Assembly (NCBI GenBank): GCA_902168185.1
Contig: CABHOV010000074.1
Coordinates: 1 to 64,000 of the forward strand
Direction of reading: 5' to 3'
DNA length: 64,000 bases
DNA from: an uncultured Bacteroides sp.
GTDB taxonomy: Bacteria; Bacteroidota; Bacteroidia; Cytophagales; Cyclobacteriaceae
A program made the position numbers and the translations under genes. Shown one piece after another: positions 50,040-59,448 of this stretch (within the stretch, counting starts at the first letter, position 1; every line of letters starts with the position of its first letter). The notes under the pieces were generated by a model, which saw nothing but the letters and a program-made list of their open reading frames with translations, searched no databases and was not told the origin of the DNA.

Positions 50040-52448
50040 ATGCTAAAAAATTATTTCAAAACCGCCTTTCGTAACCTACTCCGTTCAAAAGGTATTTCAA
50101 TTATTAATCTGTCGGGTTTAACCCTTGGCATTGCATGTAGCCTGGTGCTGTTTCTCATGGTAGCATACATGAGCAGTTATGATATATTTCAATCGAAGCG
50201 TGATCGCATTTATCGCGTGGTTAACAAGTCTGTTGGAAACAACGGCACTGAATATCAAGCCGGGGTTCCAACAGTTTTACCCGAAGCATTTCGCACTGAC
50301 TTTCCGGAAGCCGAAGAAGTTGTATTTATATCGGAGGGTTCAAGTAGCCTCGTAACGATACCACAGAAAAACGGAGAGTTGAAAAAATTTCAGGAGGAAA
50401 ATAAGATTGCTTTTACTGAACCTGGCTACTTTAAAATTTTCGATCGTGCTATTCTTTCCGGTGATGCAATCAAAGGTATAGATGAGCCAAACGAAGCGAT
50501 CATATCAACGCAGCTTGCAAAAAAATATTTTGGTAAAGAAGATGCTATAGGTGAAGTATTGAAATTCAATGACCAAGAATATCGCATTACCGCCATGATG
50601 GAAAATGCTCCGCCTAACACCGACTTTCCTTTTAACTTATTCTTGTCCTATAGCACGATAAAGAAAGAGCGTGAAGAATCTGGATGGAAAAGTATATGGA
50701 GTGGTGAGCAATGCTATATCTTGTTGAAGGAGCGTGAACAGATTGCCAAAATTGAACAAAGACTACCTGCCTTCTCTAAGAAGTATTTAGGAGCCGATGA
50801 TCCTGACAAAACAGAATTCATGGTGCAGCCACTTACGGAAATGCATTTCGATGAACGATTCGATACATATTCCTATAGCACGGTTTCCCGCACTTCATTA
50901 ACGGCTTTCAGTATTATAGGACTGATACTTATACTTACAGCATGTATAAATTTTGTGAACCTTTCCACAGCAGAAGCTATAAAGCGCTCGAAAGAAGTAG
51001 GTGTTCGTAAATCATTAGGAAGCACGAGGATGCAATTGGTTGGTCAGTTTTTAGGAGAGACTACGCTGGTTACAACACTCGCTATGCTGCTTTCGCTTGG
51101 GTTAACACAACTCGCGCTGGCATTCATTAATCCATTCATGGAAATGGAACTTGCACTTAATTTCACGAGTGACACCAGCCTCTGGCTATTCATTATTTGC
51201 GTTACGGTTATAGTATCATTGATGTCGGGCCTATATCCTGCATTTGTGGTGTCCGGATTTAAACCCGCACAGGCTTTAAAGAATCTCATCAGCAATAAAA
51301 ATTCTTCAGGCTATATGTTGCGGAGAGGTCTTGTGGTGATGCAATTCTTTATATCACAATTACTCATTATTGGTACCATCGTTATTGTAAGCCAGATGAA
51401 TTACTATCAGGATAAAGATCTTGGTTTTGCAAAAGAAGGTATACTCATTGTGCCTATACCGGAAGAGGAACAGCCAGCCGGTATGGAAGAAGGGGGCAGT
51501 AAAATGAGAACGTTACGCGATGAGATGGCAAATATACCGGGAGTAGAAATGGCCAGTCTTGCCAATGATCCTCCATCCTCTGGTCACGTGTCAGGCACGA
51601 ACTTCAAGTTACAAGGAAGTGATGAATCACATGGAACACAGGTAAAACAAATTGATGGTAACTATCTGAAATTATTTGAGCTCGAATTATTAACCGGACA
51701 GAACGTACAAGACCTTGATACAGCGACCGGGTTTATAGTAAATGAAAAGCTGGCACATATAGCAGGCTTTGATAATGCAGCTGATATAGTAGGTAAAGTT
51801 ATTCGTGTATGGAGTAAAGAATATCCTGTGGTAGGAGTTGTTAAAGATTTTCATACCGTGTCACTGCATTCTCCGATAGAGGCAACGGTGCTGTTCAATC
51901 GCATTCGCGGATATGAACACCTGGCGCTAAAAGTAAATGTGAAGCAAGCGCAGGGCGTGATCAGTCAGCTCAAAACAAAATGGGAGGCAGCCTATCCGGA
52001 ACATTTATTTGAATATGAATTCCTTGATGAGAACATTCGTAATTTCTATGAAGGCGAACAACGCATGTCTATACTGCTGAGTATATTTACTTCCATGGCT
52101 ATATTTATAGGATGCCTTGGCTTGTTTGGACTGGCAACGTTTATGGCCAATCAAAAGACGAAAGAAATCGGTGTTCGTAAAGTGTTGGGAGCTTCCGTAG
52201 AAAGCATCGTCATGATGTTCTCCAAAGAGTATGCAAAGCTCATTCTACTTGGGTTTATGCTGGCTGCCCCGGCCGGCTGGTTCCTGATGGGTAAGTTTTT
52301 AGATGAGTTTGCCTATAAAATCGAAGTAGGTCCCCAGGTTTTCCTGCTCACATTCGGCATTACACTGCTTATAGCCATTCTTACTGTAGGATATAAATCA
52401 TTACGGGCAGCAACAGTTAATCCCGTAAATTCATTGCGCTCGGAATAA
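50040..52448 (+). CDS. MacB/FtsX-type ABC transporter permease
   Basis: 802 residues, related to the permease at 32113-34560. It has the same order: MLKNYFKTAFRNLLRSKGISIINLSGLTLGIACS at the N-terminus, MacB_PCD-type periplasmic domain, central helices with STAEAIKRSKEVGVRKSLGSTRMQLVGQFL, second periplasmic domain, and the final FtsX core with TKEIGVRKVLGASVESIVMMFSKEY. No ATPase gene is adjacent. Transport or mechanical signalling across the inner membrane is expected; substrate unknown. Confidence 0.9.
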   Translation: MLKNYFKTAFRNLLRSKGISIINLSGLTLGIACSLVLFLMVAYMSSYDIFQSKRDRIYRVVNKSVGNNGTEYQAGVPTVLPEAFRTDFPEAEEVVFISEGSSSLVTIPQKNGELKKFQEENKIAFTEPGYFKIFDRAILSGDAIKGIDEPNEAIISTQLAKKYFGKEDAIGEVLKFNDQEYRITAMMENAPPNTDFPFNLFLSYSTIKKEREESGWKSIWSGEQCYILLKEREQIAKIEQRLPAFSKKYLGADDPDKTEFMVQPLTEMHFDERFDTYSYSTVSRTSLTAFSIIGLILILTACINFVNLSTAEAIKRSKEVGVRKSLGSTRMQLVGQFLGETTLVTTLAMLLSLGLTQLALAFINPFMEMELALNFTSDTSLWLFIICVTVIVSLMSGLYPAFVVSGFKPAQALKNLISNKNSSGYMLRRGLVVMQFFISQLLIIGTIVIVSQMNYYQDKDLGFAKEGILIVPIPEEEQPAGMEEGGSKMRTLRDEMANIPGVEMASLANDPPSSGHVSGTNFKLQGSDESHGTQVKQIDGNYLKLFELELLTGQNVQDLDTATGFIVNEKLAHIAGFDNAADIVGKVIRVWSKEYPVVGVVKDFHTVSLHSPIEATVLFNRIRGYEHLALKVNVKQAQGVISQLKTKWEAAYPEHLFEYEFLDENIRNFYEGEQRMSILLSIFTSMAIFIGCLGLFGLATFMANQKTKEIGVRKVLGASVESIVMMFSKEYAKLILLGFMLAAPAGWFLMGKFLDEFAYKIEVGPQVFLLTFGITLLIAILTVGYKSLRAATVNPVNSLRSE

Positions 52449-52469
52449 GTGTATGTACCGCCATGTATG

Positions 52470-52499
52470 AAAAGCCTTTTTATAAAGGCTTTTTTTGTT
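52470..52499 (+). terminator. Terminator of the MacB-type permease
   Basis: AAAAGCCTTT pairs with AAAGGCTTTT across a four-base loop, followed by a long T-run on the plus strand. It is 21 bases after the stop. Confidence 0.9.
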
Positions 52500-52609
52500 T
52501 TAGGACAGTAGATGCTGATCCACTTACTCAAAACAGTCGCCACTTGCTCATTCATGATCAGATTACTTCGTTGCGAATAGTAACCTTGTAGCGTTATACC
52601 CCATTGATC

Positions 52610-54373
52610 ATGAAACTCAAACAACAAATTACGCTACTGATCAGCCTTTCCTTATTAGTGCCCTCGGTATTGATAAGTTCTGTGGCGATTTATAAGATCA
52701 AGTCAAAAGCTACAGCGGACATTGAATCTTACCGTTTGGAGGAAATGAATAAACTGAAGCTATACGTAAAGCACATCACCGATATAGGATATGGTATAGT
52801 TGAAGTAAACTATAAACAACTTTCTGATTCCGCTGCAAGGCTATCAAAAGACACCACCGTATCGTCAGATGCTCTGAAGAAAATCGCGCTAGATAAATCC
52901 CTTGTAATGCTCTCGCAGATCAGGTTCGATAAAGGCGAGGGATACTTTTGGGTAACTGATAATAAGGTTCCATATCCTACCATGTTGATGCATGCAGAGA
53001 AGAAAAACCTGGCCGGAGTTTCACTGAGTGACGCAAAGTATAACGTTGAGAAATATACTGGAAAGAATATATACCAGCTTCGTGCGGAGTTGTGTAATGC
53101 AAAAGGCGAAGGATATGTAGAGTATACCATGAAGAAGCCTGGGACAGAAGAAATCGAGAATAAGTTATCATACTCAAGGTTGTTTGCACCATTAGGTTGG
53201 ATCATCTCAACCGGATTTTATACAGACCAGATTGATCAGTTGGTAGCGTTAAAGCAGGAAGAAGTTACTAAACAAATTGGACAGGTAGTATTAGTGATAG
53301 TCGGTATAACAATTTTCGTGTTGATCACGGGGTTGTCTATTTCATTTTATTTCAGCAACCGGCTTACACATGCCATTATAACCATCAAGGAAAAACTGAA
53401 GCAGCTTGCACGTGGGGAGCAAACTGAAGAGGCCACCACAACACGCAGGGATGAAGTAGGCGCTATGACGGAGTCACTTAACCTCCTTGTAAATGGCTTA
53501 CGGTCCTATACTTCTTTCGCAAAGGAAATAGGACACGGCAATCTTACTCAATCTTTCCAGCCTTTAAGTGAATCTGATATACTTGGTAATGAGTTACTTG
53601 ATATGCGTAACAACCTGAAGAAGGCAACGGATGAAAAAAATATCCGCGACTGGGCGAATGAAGGAATGGCACATATCGGTGATGTATTGCGCAGAAATAC
53701 ATCCGATACAAATGAACTTTGTCATGATATAATCAAGATGCTTATTAAGTATATAAAAGCGAATCAGGGTGCGCTGTTTTTGATGGTGGAAGGTGACAAG
53801 CCTGAAGATACATGGCTGGAGCAAATGGCAACGTACGCATACGACCGGAAGAAAATGATAAACCGTAAAATTGGTTTGGGCGATGGCCTTGTAGGACAAT
53901 CTGTATTGGAGAAAGCGACTATACATCTGTCATCAATTCCTAAAAACTATATCACCATTACCTCTGGTTTGGGTGAAGCATTGCCGGAAACAATTCTGAT
54001 CGTTCCGTTGATTCACAATGACGAAGTATTTGGTGTTATTGAAATGGCATCGTTCAACAAGCTACAAAAGCATGAAATACAGTTTGTGGAAAAAGTAGCA
54101 GAAAGTATAGCGAGCACAATTTCAACGGTGCAGGTTAATGAACGTACGAAACGTTTACTGACCCAAAGCCAGCAGATGTCCGAAGAGCTTAAAGCACAGG
54201 AAGAAGAACTTCGTCAGAACCAGGAAGAACTTCAGGCAACGCAGGAGCAGATGCGCAGACGCCAGATCGAACTGGAGCGTGAGAATGAATTGCTGAAACA
54301 TGAAATGGCATTGGTGCCCGAATCAAAAAATCAGCATGCATATGTAGCGGCATCTGTCCGTAAAGCATTTTAA
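52610..54373 (+). CDS. Membrane protein with Cache, HAMP and GAF domains
   Basis: 587 residues from the ATG at 52610. An N-terminal helix (ITLLISLSLLVPSVLISSVAIY) starts a periplasmic Cache sensor (YFWVTDNKVPYPTMLMHAEKKN is a typical Cache signature), closed by a second helix (VVLVIVGITIFVLITGLSISFYF). Then a HAMP-like linker, a GAF domain (about residues 355-500; GALFLMVEGD, GLGDGLVGQSVLEKAT), and a C-terminal coiled coil rich in Gln and Glu. There is no kinase, cyclase or chemotaxis signalling domain, so its output is unclear. It is followed 11 bases later by a porin gene. Confidence 0.85.
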   Translation: MKLKQQITLLISLSLLVPSVLISSVAIYKIKSKATADIESYRLEEMNKLKLYVKHITDIGYGIVEVNYKQLSDSAARLSKDTTVSSDALKKIALDKSLVMLSQIRFDKGEGYFWVTDNKVPYPTMLMHAEKKNLAGVSLSDAKYNVEKYTGKNIYQLRAELCNAKGEGYVEYTMKKPGTEEIENKLSYSRLFAPLGWIISTGFYTDQIDQLVALKQEEVTKQIGQVVLVIVGITIFVLITGLSISFYFSNRLTHAIITIKEKLKQLARGEQTEEATTTRRDEVGAMTESLNLLVNGLRSYTSFAKEIGHGNLTQSFQPLSESDILGNELLDMRNNLKKATDEKNIRDWANEGMAHIGDVLRRNTSDTNELCHDIIKMLIKYIKANQGALFLMVEGDKPEDTWLEQMATYAYDRKKMINRKIGLGDGLVGQSVLEKATIHLSSIPKNYITITSGLGEALPETILIVPLIHNDEVFGVIEMASFNKLQKHEIQFVEKVAESIASTISTVQVNERTKRLLTQSQQMSEELKAQEEELRQNQEELQATQEQMRRRQIELERENELLKHEMALVPESKNQHAYVAASVRKAF

Positions 54374-54384
54374 TCAGCGACCAA

Positions 54385-55578
54385 ATGAAGAGAATATATA
54401 TACTGATTTTTATACTGGCTCCAATGTGCGTTCAGGCTCAGGAGAACTACTGGATCAAAACCGATAGTCTTTTTAAATATGTACAGCCTGTTGCCAGCCT
54501 CCAATTCTGGAGCACCTATACCATGGGTGAGAAAGACCAGTTAACGGATAACGGTCCTATGGAGTCTGTGCAGGATCGTCTGAATTTTTTAATTCGCAGA
54601 GCACGCATAGGCTTCAAGGGCAAACCCTATAAAAAACTTAGCTATGCAGTGATGATTCAGTATGACAATATGGGAAAGGATAGATTTAGCGCGGTGCGCG
54701 GATCAACCAACACCGGCACGCTGGGTATATTGGATGCGTATGCTACATGGCGCATCAGCAAGAATGAAATGGCTTCGTTAACCGTGGGATATTTTCATCC
54801 GCAGATCAGCAGAGAGTGTGTTACTGGCGATATGCTTGTAAACTCTTTTGATAAATCTCCGACACAGGCCTATATCCGTCAGCATATTACAGGGAAAGGA
54901 TACGGACGGGCTACAGGTATAAATCTGGGAGGCCTTACCAGCAAGCATCTTGTTACTATCGATTATAACGTTGGTATCTTCAGCAACAATACAACCTCAG
55001 AAGAATTTACGGAGACATCCGGTAAATATTGGAGTCCGCTTTTAGTGGATAGAGTGACCTTTACAGTGGGTGACACCGAGAAGAAAAATTATTCGATTAA
55101 CTACGATGCCAATAATTACTATAGCAAACGCAAAGGTATTACGGTTGGTCTGAACAGTTCGGTACAGGGTAAGACAGATATATTTACCTCAAACTATGCT
55201 GGTGGATTCGATGTGTTGTTTAACTATGGAAACTGGAATATTGATGGTGAATGGATGTATATGGAGCGACACACGGAAGCGCAGACCTATACTATGAAGG
55301 CTGGCCACATACGCGCAGGTTACAATCTGATTATCAAAGACAAAATATTTTTGGAGCCGTGTGTAATGGTAACAAATTTTGAAGGTGATCAAGGTGCCCA
55401 GTTTTCAGGTGAAGATCGGATGTTGGATGTTGGTGTGAACTGGTATCTGAATAAGAAAAACTGTAAACTCAGTCTGCACTATATAACACAGCAAGGCCAT
55501 GGTGATAATAACTATACCGATGATATTACTTTTAAGAAAGGTGATTTTGCGGGCCTGGCGTTTGTTCTGCTAATGTAA
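54385..55578 (+). CDS. Porin of the phosphate-selective (OprP/OprO) type
   Basis: 397 residues with a signal peptide (IYILIFILAPMCVQAQ). The mature part is a strand-rich barrel with the OprP-like pattern: NFLIRRARIGFKGKPYKKLSYAVMIQYDNM, LGILDAYATWRISKNEMASLTVGYFHPQ, and GGFDVLFNYGNWNIDGEWMYMERHTEAQTYTMKAGHIRAGYNLIIKDK near the end. Basic residues may line the pore. It follows the Cache-GAF gene closely (11 bases) and they are probably one transcription unit. Confidence 0.85.
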   Translation: MKRIYILIFILAPMCVQAQENYWIKTDSLFKYVQPVASLQFWSTYTMGEKDQLTDNGPMESVQDRLNFLIRRARIGFKGKPYKKLSYAVMIQYDNMGKDRFSAVRGSTNTGTLGILDAYATWRISKNEMASLTVGYFHPQISRECVTGDMLVNSFDKSPTQAYIRQHITGKGYGRATGINLGGLTSKHLVTIDYNVGIFSNNTTSEEFTETSGKYWSPLLVDRVTFTVGDTEKKNYSINYDANNYYSKRKGITVGLNSSVQGKTDIFTSNYAGGFDVLFNYGNWNIDGEWMYMERHTEAQTYTMKAGHIRAGYNLIIKDKIFLEPCVMVTNFEGDQGAQFSGEDRMLDVGVNWYLNKKNCKLSLHYITQQGHGDNNYTDDITFKKGDFAGLAFVLLM

Positions 55579-55620
55579 ATTTTTCCCGAAACATCAAGTA
55601 TATATACGGTAATCCCCGTG

Positions 55621-57411
55621 TCAATTATACCTGACAAACGAAGGAGGATTAACGAACCTTCCGCTATATTTTAGTCGGACGTTCGTAGTGATTTTAAAAC
55701 TGAAATGACTTACACCATCCACGGCTGTGGGGAAATAAAAGGCACGTAACTCGATCGTGCCAAAAATAAGATTTTCATTTCGGATGCGAACGCCACTGGT
55801 AGTTCCCCAATAAAATTCACCCAGTGATTTACTGGAAATGATATCTTTTAGAAAAGCATTTTCAAGCGACAGAAAAGGAGCGAAGCGAAAACCGGCAAGT
55901 TTCCATTTTGTAAATACGGTTGTTTCCACACGGAGCGATATACGTTGTTTTCCATATAAACTATCAGGAGAAAATCCGGTGAGTTCGTCATTCAGTGTAA
56001 GCAGTTCCCGCGTAATTGTATTATAGGCGTGTGCATATCCGCCCTGCACAAGATGACGGATCTTTACTCTTCCCGATTCATATAGCTTGCTATAGTGTGT
56101 GCCTCCTATATAATAAAAAGTATCCGAAGTTTTCTTGCTCGTAAAGAATGTACCAAAGCCACCTTCAATAGTTGTAAAGGCACCGTTCTTGTTAACAAAC
56201 CCTCGTGTGAACGAAGTGCCAGCGTACATCCTTTTTGCGCCCAGTTCTTTAGACCAGCCCGTAGTAAGCGTTATTGTTTTTCCATAGGGCACGTCTTCTG
56301 TTCGCCCAAAGCCATATATATACCGGGTCTTATAGAAATTCCGATTGTAAAAAGTCATTTCACCCAATACAAATTTCTGGTCGTTATATATAGGGTTAAG
56401 TTCTTCGCCCGGTTGCGCAGGTTGCTGGGAGTAGTGCTGTCGGTAATACCGAATCGCTGCAAAGTGTCTGTCACGATTCTTGGCCATGTTCCCAATGCTG
56501 AAGTTATACCCGCCCCATACATCTTCTATATTATAGCGATACTTTCTGAAGGTACTGTCGGGATATTGAAAAACATTCCGTGACCAGTTACGACTTACTT
56601 CGAGTCCACCCGCAAGACGCGAGTATGGAGATACCAACGGACGCTCAAGACGAATGAAGTATGCATATTCATTTTCTTCACCAAGACTTCGCGCATTGTC
56701 AAGTTGGGTATAGCCACCGGAGACGTTGATCAACGTACCTCCTATACTTGTTTTCCTATAGAAAAGATCTAACCCCACAACGGGCGAACGTCCGGTTTCA
56801 AAACCTACACCGGCTTGCACGCGTTGGCCCATTCCAAAAAGATTAGCATCATATAACCCAATTCGGTAATCGCTGATACCCCCCGAAGATATGCGGGCGC
56901 CCAAACTGAATACATCTCGCGTCACGATTTCAAGATCAACAGAATCTGGCGATCCCTTTATGCGATGCACTATAATTTTGGAGTCCAGTATAAAGTCAAG
57001 ATCACGAAGATAGCGTTCGTTATCAGCAACCCGATAGGGATTCAACGGACGGTTCTCTCGTACGAAAAGATTATCACGGATTACACTTTCGCGTGTAGTA
57101 GAGTGAAGTGTATTGGCGATTCGCGTTATCTCGCTTCTAAATCTGTGCGAAGAGTCATACATCGTACGTTCAAAACCAATATGATTTATAACGATGTGAC
57201 GTATAATTTTCCCTTCATAGGGCAAAAAAGGAGTCTCACTTTTTACGTTGATGGAAGAATCGGAACTCGGTTTCCGTGAAATGGTTTTCATTACTTCCTT
57301 CGAGAGCCGGTTGTCGAGAATTCTTTTTTTGGTTGAATCTGTTTGCGCCAGCACCTTCGCGTGAAGGGCCAGGATCATTACAAACAGCGCGGACAACCTT
57401 ATGGCAGACAT
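55621..57411 (-). CDS. BamA/TamA-like outer membrane protein
   Basis: 596 residues with a signal peptide (ALFVMILALHAKVLAQ). A POTRA-like region lies at about residues 60-155 (IRHIVINHIGF, ENRPLNPYRVADNERYLRDLDFILDSKIIVHRI), and the rest is a 16-strand-like barrel of the Omp85 class (GMGQRVQAGVGFETGRSPVVGLDLFYRKTSIGG, SGVRIRNENLIFGTIELRAFYFP). Only one POTRA-like domain is apparent, so it is not a canonical BamA. It could be a substrate-specific Omp85-type secretion or assembly protein. Confidence 0.8.
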   Translation of the reverse strand: MSAIRLSALFVMILALHAKVLAQTDSTKKRILDNRLSKEVMKTISRKPSSDSSINVKSETPFLPYEGKIIRHIVINHIGFERTMYDSSHRFRSEITRIANTLHSTTRESVIRDNLFVRENRPLNPYRVADNERYLRDLDFILDSKIIVHRIKGSPDSVDLEIVTRDVFSLGARISSGGISDYRIGLYDANLFGMGQRVQAGVGFETGRSPVVGLDLFYRKTSIGGTLINVSGGYTQLDNARSLGEENEYAYFIRLERPLVSPYSRLAGGLEVSRNWSRNVFQYPDSTFRKYRYNIEDVWGGYNFSIGNMAKNRDRHFAAIRYYRQHYSQQPAQPGEELNPIYNDQKFVLGEMTFYNRNFYKTRYIYGFGRTEDVPYGKTITLTTGWSKELGAKRMYAGTSFTRGFVNKNGAFTTIEGGFGTFFTSKKTSDTFYYIGGTHYSKLYESGRVKIRHLVQGGYAHAYNTITRELLTLNDELTGFSPDSLYGKQRISLRVETTVFTKWKLAGFRFAPFLSLENAFLKDIISSKSLGEFYWGTTSGVRIRNENLIFGTIELRAFYFPTAVDGVSHFSFKITTNVRLKYSGRFVNPPSFVRYN

Positions 57412-57568
57412 TGAAAAATGGAAGATACAAAAAGGATTAAACGGTCGAAGTAATGTTGTATTGACTTACCAGGACGCTTTTATTCCTGCATCCGTGTAAT
57501 ATAAAAAATCATTCCAGTTGTTGACACATTTTTTTGGAATGAGATTTTTGCAATAAAGCATTACCTCG

Positions 57569-58405
57569 TTATTTCTTCCACCAAAATTCGCACCACACTG
57601 GTAAATGATCAGAGGGATAATAGTGGCCATTATGATCGGTTAGTACCTGGTAGTTTTGCGGAATAAATCCTTCGGTATAGAATATATAATCGATCACTTT
57701 GCAAGGCTCGGTCGTTACTGCAAAGTTGCAGAATGTACCCTGTGTGTCAGACGCTGGTCGCGAGTTCAGTAATTTCAGAATCTGACCATCGGCCATAGCC
57801 TGGTAAGAAGCATCTGTAGGCTCGCTGTTAAAATCACCAGTTAAAATAACAGGAAGATTTTTTCGGAGTGTACTGATCTTTTCTTTTATAAGAACAGCAC
57901 TTTTTTCACGCGCCACTTTACCAATGTGATCGAAATGTGTATTAACAATTACGAAATCTTTTTTGGTAGAGAGGTCGTGAAGTATAGCCCAGCTTGCAAC
58001 GCGCGTAATGGCAGCATCCCAGCTTTTACTCCCGGCAATGTCAGGCGTTTCAGAAAGCCAGAATGTACTCTGCTGTTTTATAGCGAACCGCTCTTTCTTG
58101 AAAAGAATCGCTGAATATTCTCCTTCCGTTTTCCCATCGTCACGGCCAACACCCACATAGGTATATTCCGGAAGATTGCTCAGAAGATCCTGCAGTTGAT
58201 GATGCAACGCCTCCTGGATACCCAGAATATCAGGATTATACTTTTTGATGAGCGCATATACTTTATCACTTCGTTTGGGCCATTGATTAACACCGTCCAC
58301 CGGATGGTCGAGACGAATATTGTACGACATCACTTTTAAAGATTGTGCATGCATAGCCGCGAAAGAAAACGTAAGAAGTATAGTAAAGCAAAATGTTCTA
58401 ATCAT
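57569..58405 (-). CDS. Exported endonuclease/exonuclease/phosphatase family protein
   Basis: 278 residues from the ATG at 58405. Signal peptide MIRTFCFTILLTFSFAAMHAQ. EEP-fold motifs with acid/His catalytic residues: SLKVMSYNIRLDHP, NPDILGIQEALHHQ (Glu), TRVASWAIL, VIVNTHFDHIG, VILTGDFNSEPTD, and the final SDHLPVWCEF. It probably acts in the periplasm or outside on phosphodiesters or phosphomonoesters (nuclease, sphingomyelinase or phosphatase). Exact substrate unknown. Confidence 0.88.
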   Translation of the reverse strand: MIRTFCFTILLTFSFAAMHAQSLKVMSYNIRLDHPVDGVNQWPKRSDKVYALIKKYNPDILGIQEALHHQLQDLLSNLPEYTYVGVGRDDGKTEGEYSAILFKKERFAIKQQSTFWLSETPDIAGSKSWDAAITRVASWAILHDLSTKKDFVIVNTHFDHIGKVAREKSAVLIKEKISTLRKNLPVILTGDFNSEPTDASYQAMADGQILKLLNSRPASDTQGTFCNFAVTTEPCKVIDYIFYTEGFIPQNYQVLTDHNGHYYPSDHLPVWCEFWWKK

Positions 58406-58778
58406 CTTTAAAATATAAAAAAGGTTGCCGGGCAAGTTAACAGATATATGTCTATTTGGTTTTAAATTTTCCATAAGCTGTTGATATCTACCGAAATGTT
58501 GCGTAGTATTGATATACATTCTGTTGACTCCTTCAAGATTTGCGTTACGATATAGTGGAGTAAGTGAAGCCAGCCATACTCGTTGAATTGTTAATTTGTT
58601 TTAATAAACCCTCTGCCTCATGAAACATTATCAGCATTATACCACTGCCCATTTACGAACGTGATATCATTTTCAGCTATCGCAATACCAATCGTTACCT
58701 TGCTTTCTTTTGCAGCCCACCGCTGATGCATTCTGTTTTTAGAATTCGTTGTCTATATATACTGCTCCTCTCTTCCCA

Positions 58779-59444
58779 ATGGATAATCTTATTAAAGTAG
58801 CTATAGCAGAACTCGGTCAAAAAGAAATTCCGGGCGCTGAAGATAATGCTGCTATAGTGCGTTATGCACACGAATCTGGTTTTAACTGGATCAACGATGA
58901 TGAAACACCCTGGTGTAGCATCTTCATAAACTGGTGCGCAAAAAAAGTAAACCTGCGCGGCACCGGAAAGGCTGATGCCCGCTCCTGGCTATTTGCAGGA
59001 CAACGGGTTGATAGCCCTGAGCCTGGTGATGTAGTTGTTTTCTGGCGTGAAAAACCGGATTCATGGAAAGGCCATGTTGGTTTCTTTTTCGGATTTTCAA
59101 AAGATGGCAAGCGTGTATATTCACTTGGAGGAAATCAAGGCAACCAGGTTTCCATCACCGCCTTCCCGACAGATCATGTATTGGGATTCAGGCGACTAGC
59201 TCCCTCATCAACAATGATTTTGCCGGATACTATACTTCGCATGGGTAGCACGGGCAATGCTGTAAAAGTATTACAGGACGCATTGAAAATTGCAGGCTTT
59301 GATTGTGGTACTTCCGATGGAGACTACGGAATAAAAACCGAAGCTGCCGTAAAAGCATTGCAAAGTACTCGCTTTGGTTTGCGGGTTGATGGTATATTTG
59401 ACGAAGCTACACGTATATACCTGCTTGAAATTTTAAACCAATAA
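58779..59444 (+). CDS. CHAP-like amidase with peptidoglycan-binding domain
   Basis: 221 residues from the ATG at 58779. Residues 1-155 form a CHAP/NlpC-P60-type cysteine amidase of the TIGR02594 kind, with nucleophile Cys46 in ETPWCSIFINWCA and catalytic His99 in KGHVGFFFGF. Residues about 160-221 form a PG_binding_1 domain (LRMGSTGNAVKVLQDALKIAG, YGIKTEAAVKALQ, VDGIFDEATRIYLLEIL). No signal peptide or membrane segment, unlike a secreted autolysin. The next gene starts 4 bases after its stop. It heads the four-gene operon ending at 62937. Confidence 0.88.
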   Translation: MDNLIKVAIAELGQKEIPGAEDNAAIVRYAHESGFNWINDDETPWCSIFINWCAKKVNLRGTGKADARSWLFAGQRVDSPEPGDVVVFWREKPDSWKGHVGFFFGFSKDGKRVYSLGGNQGNQVSITAFPTDHVLGFRRLAPSSTMILPDTILRMGSTGNAVKVLQDALKIAGFDCGTSDGDYGIKTEAAVKALQSTRFGLRVDGIFDEATRIYLLEILNQ

Positions 59445-59448
59445 ACGT

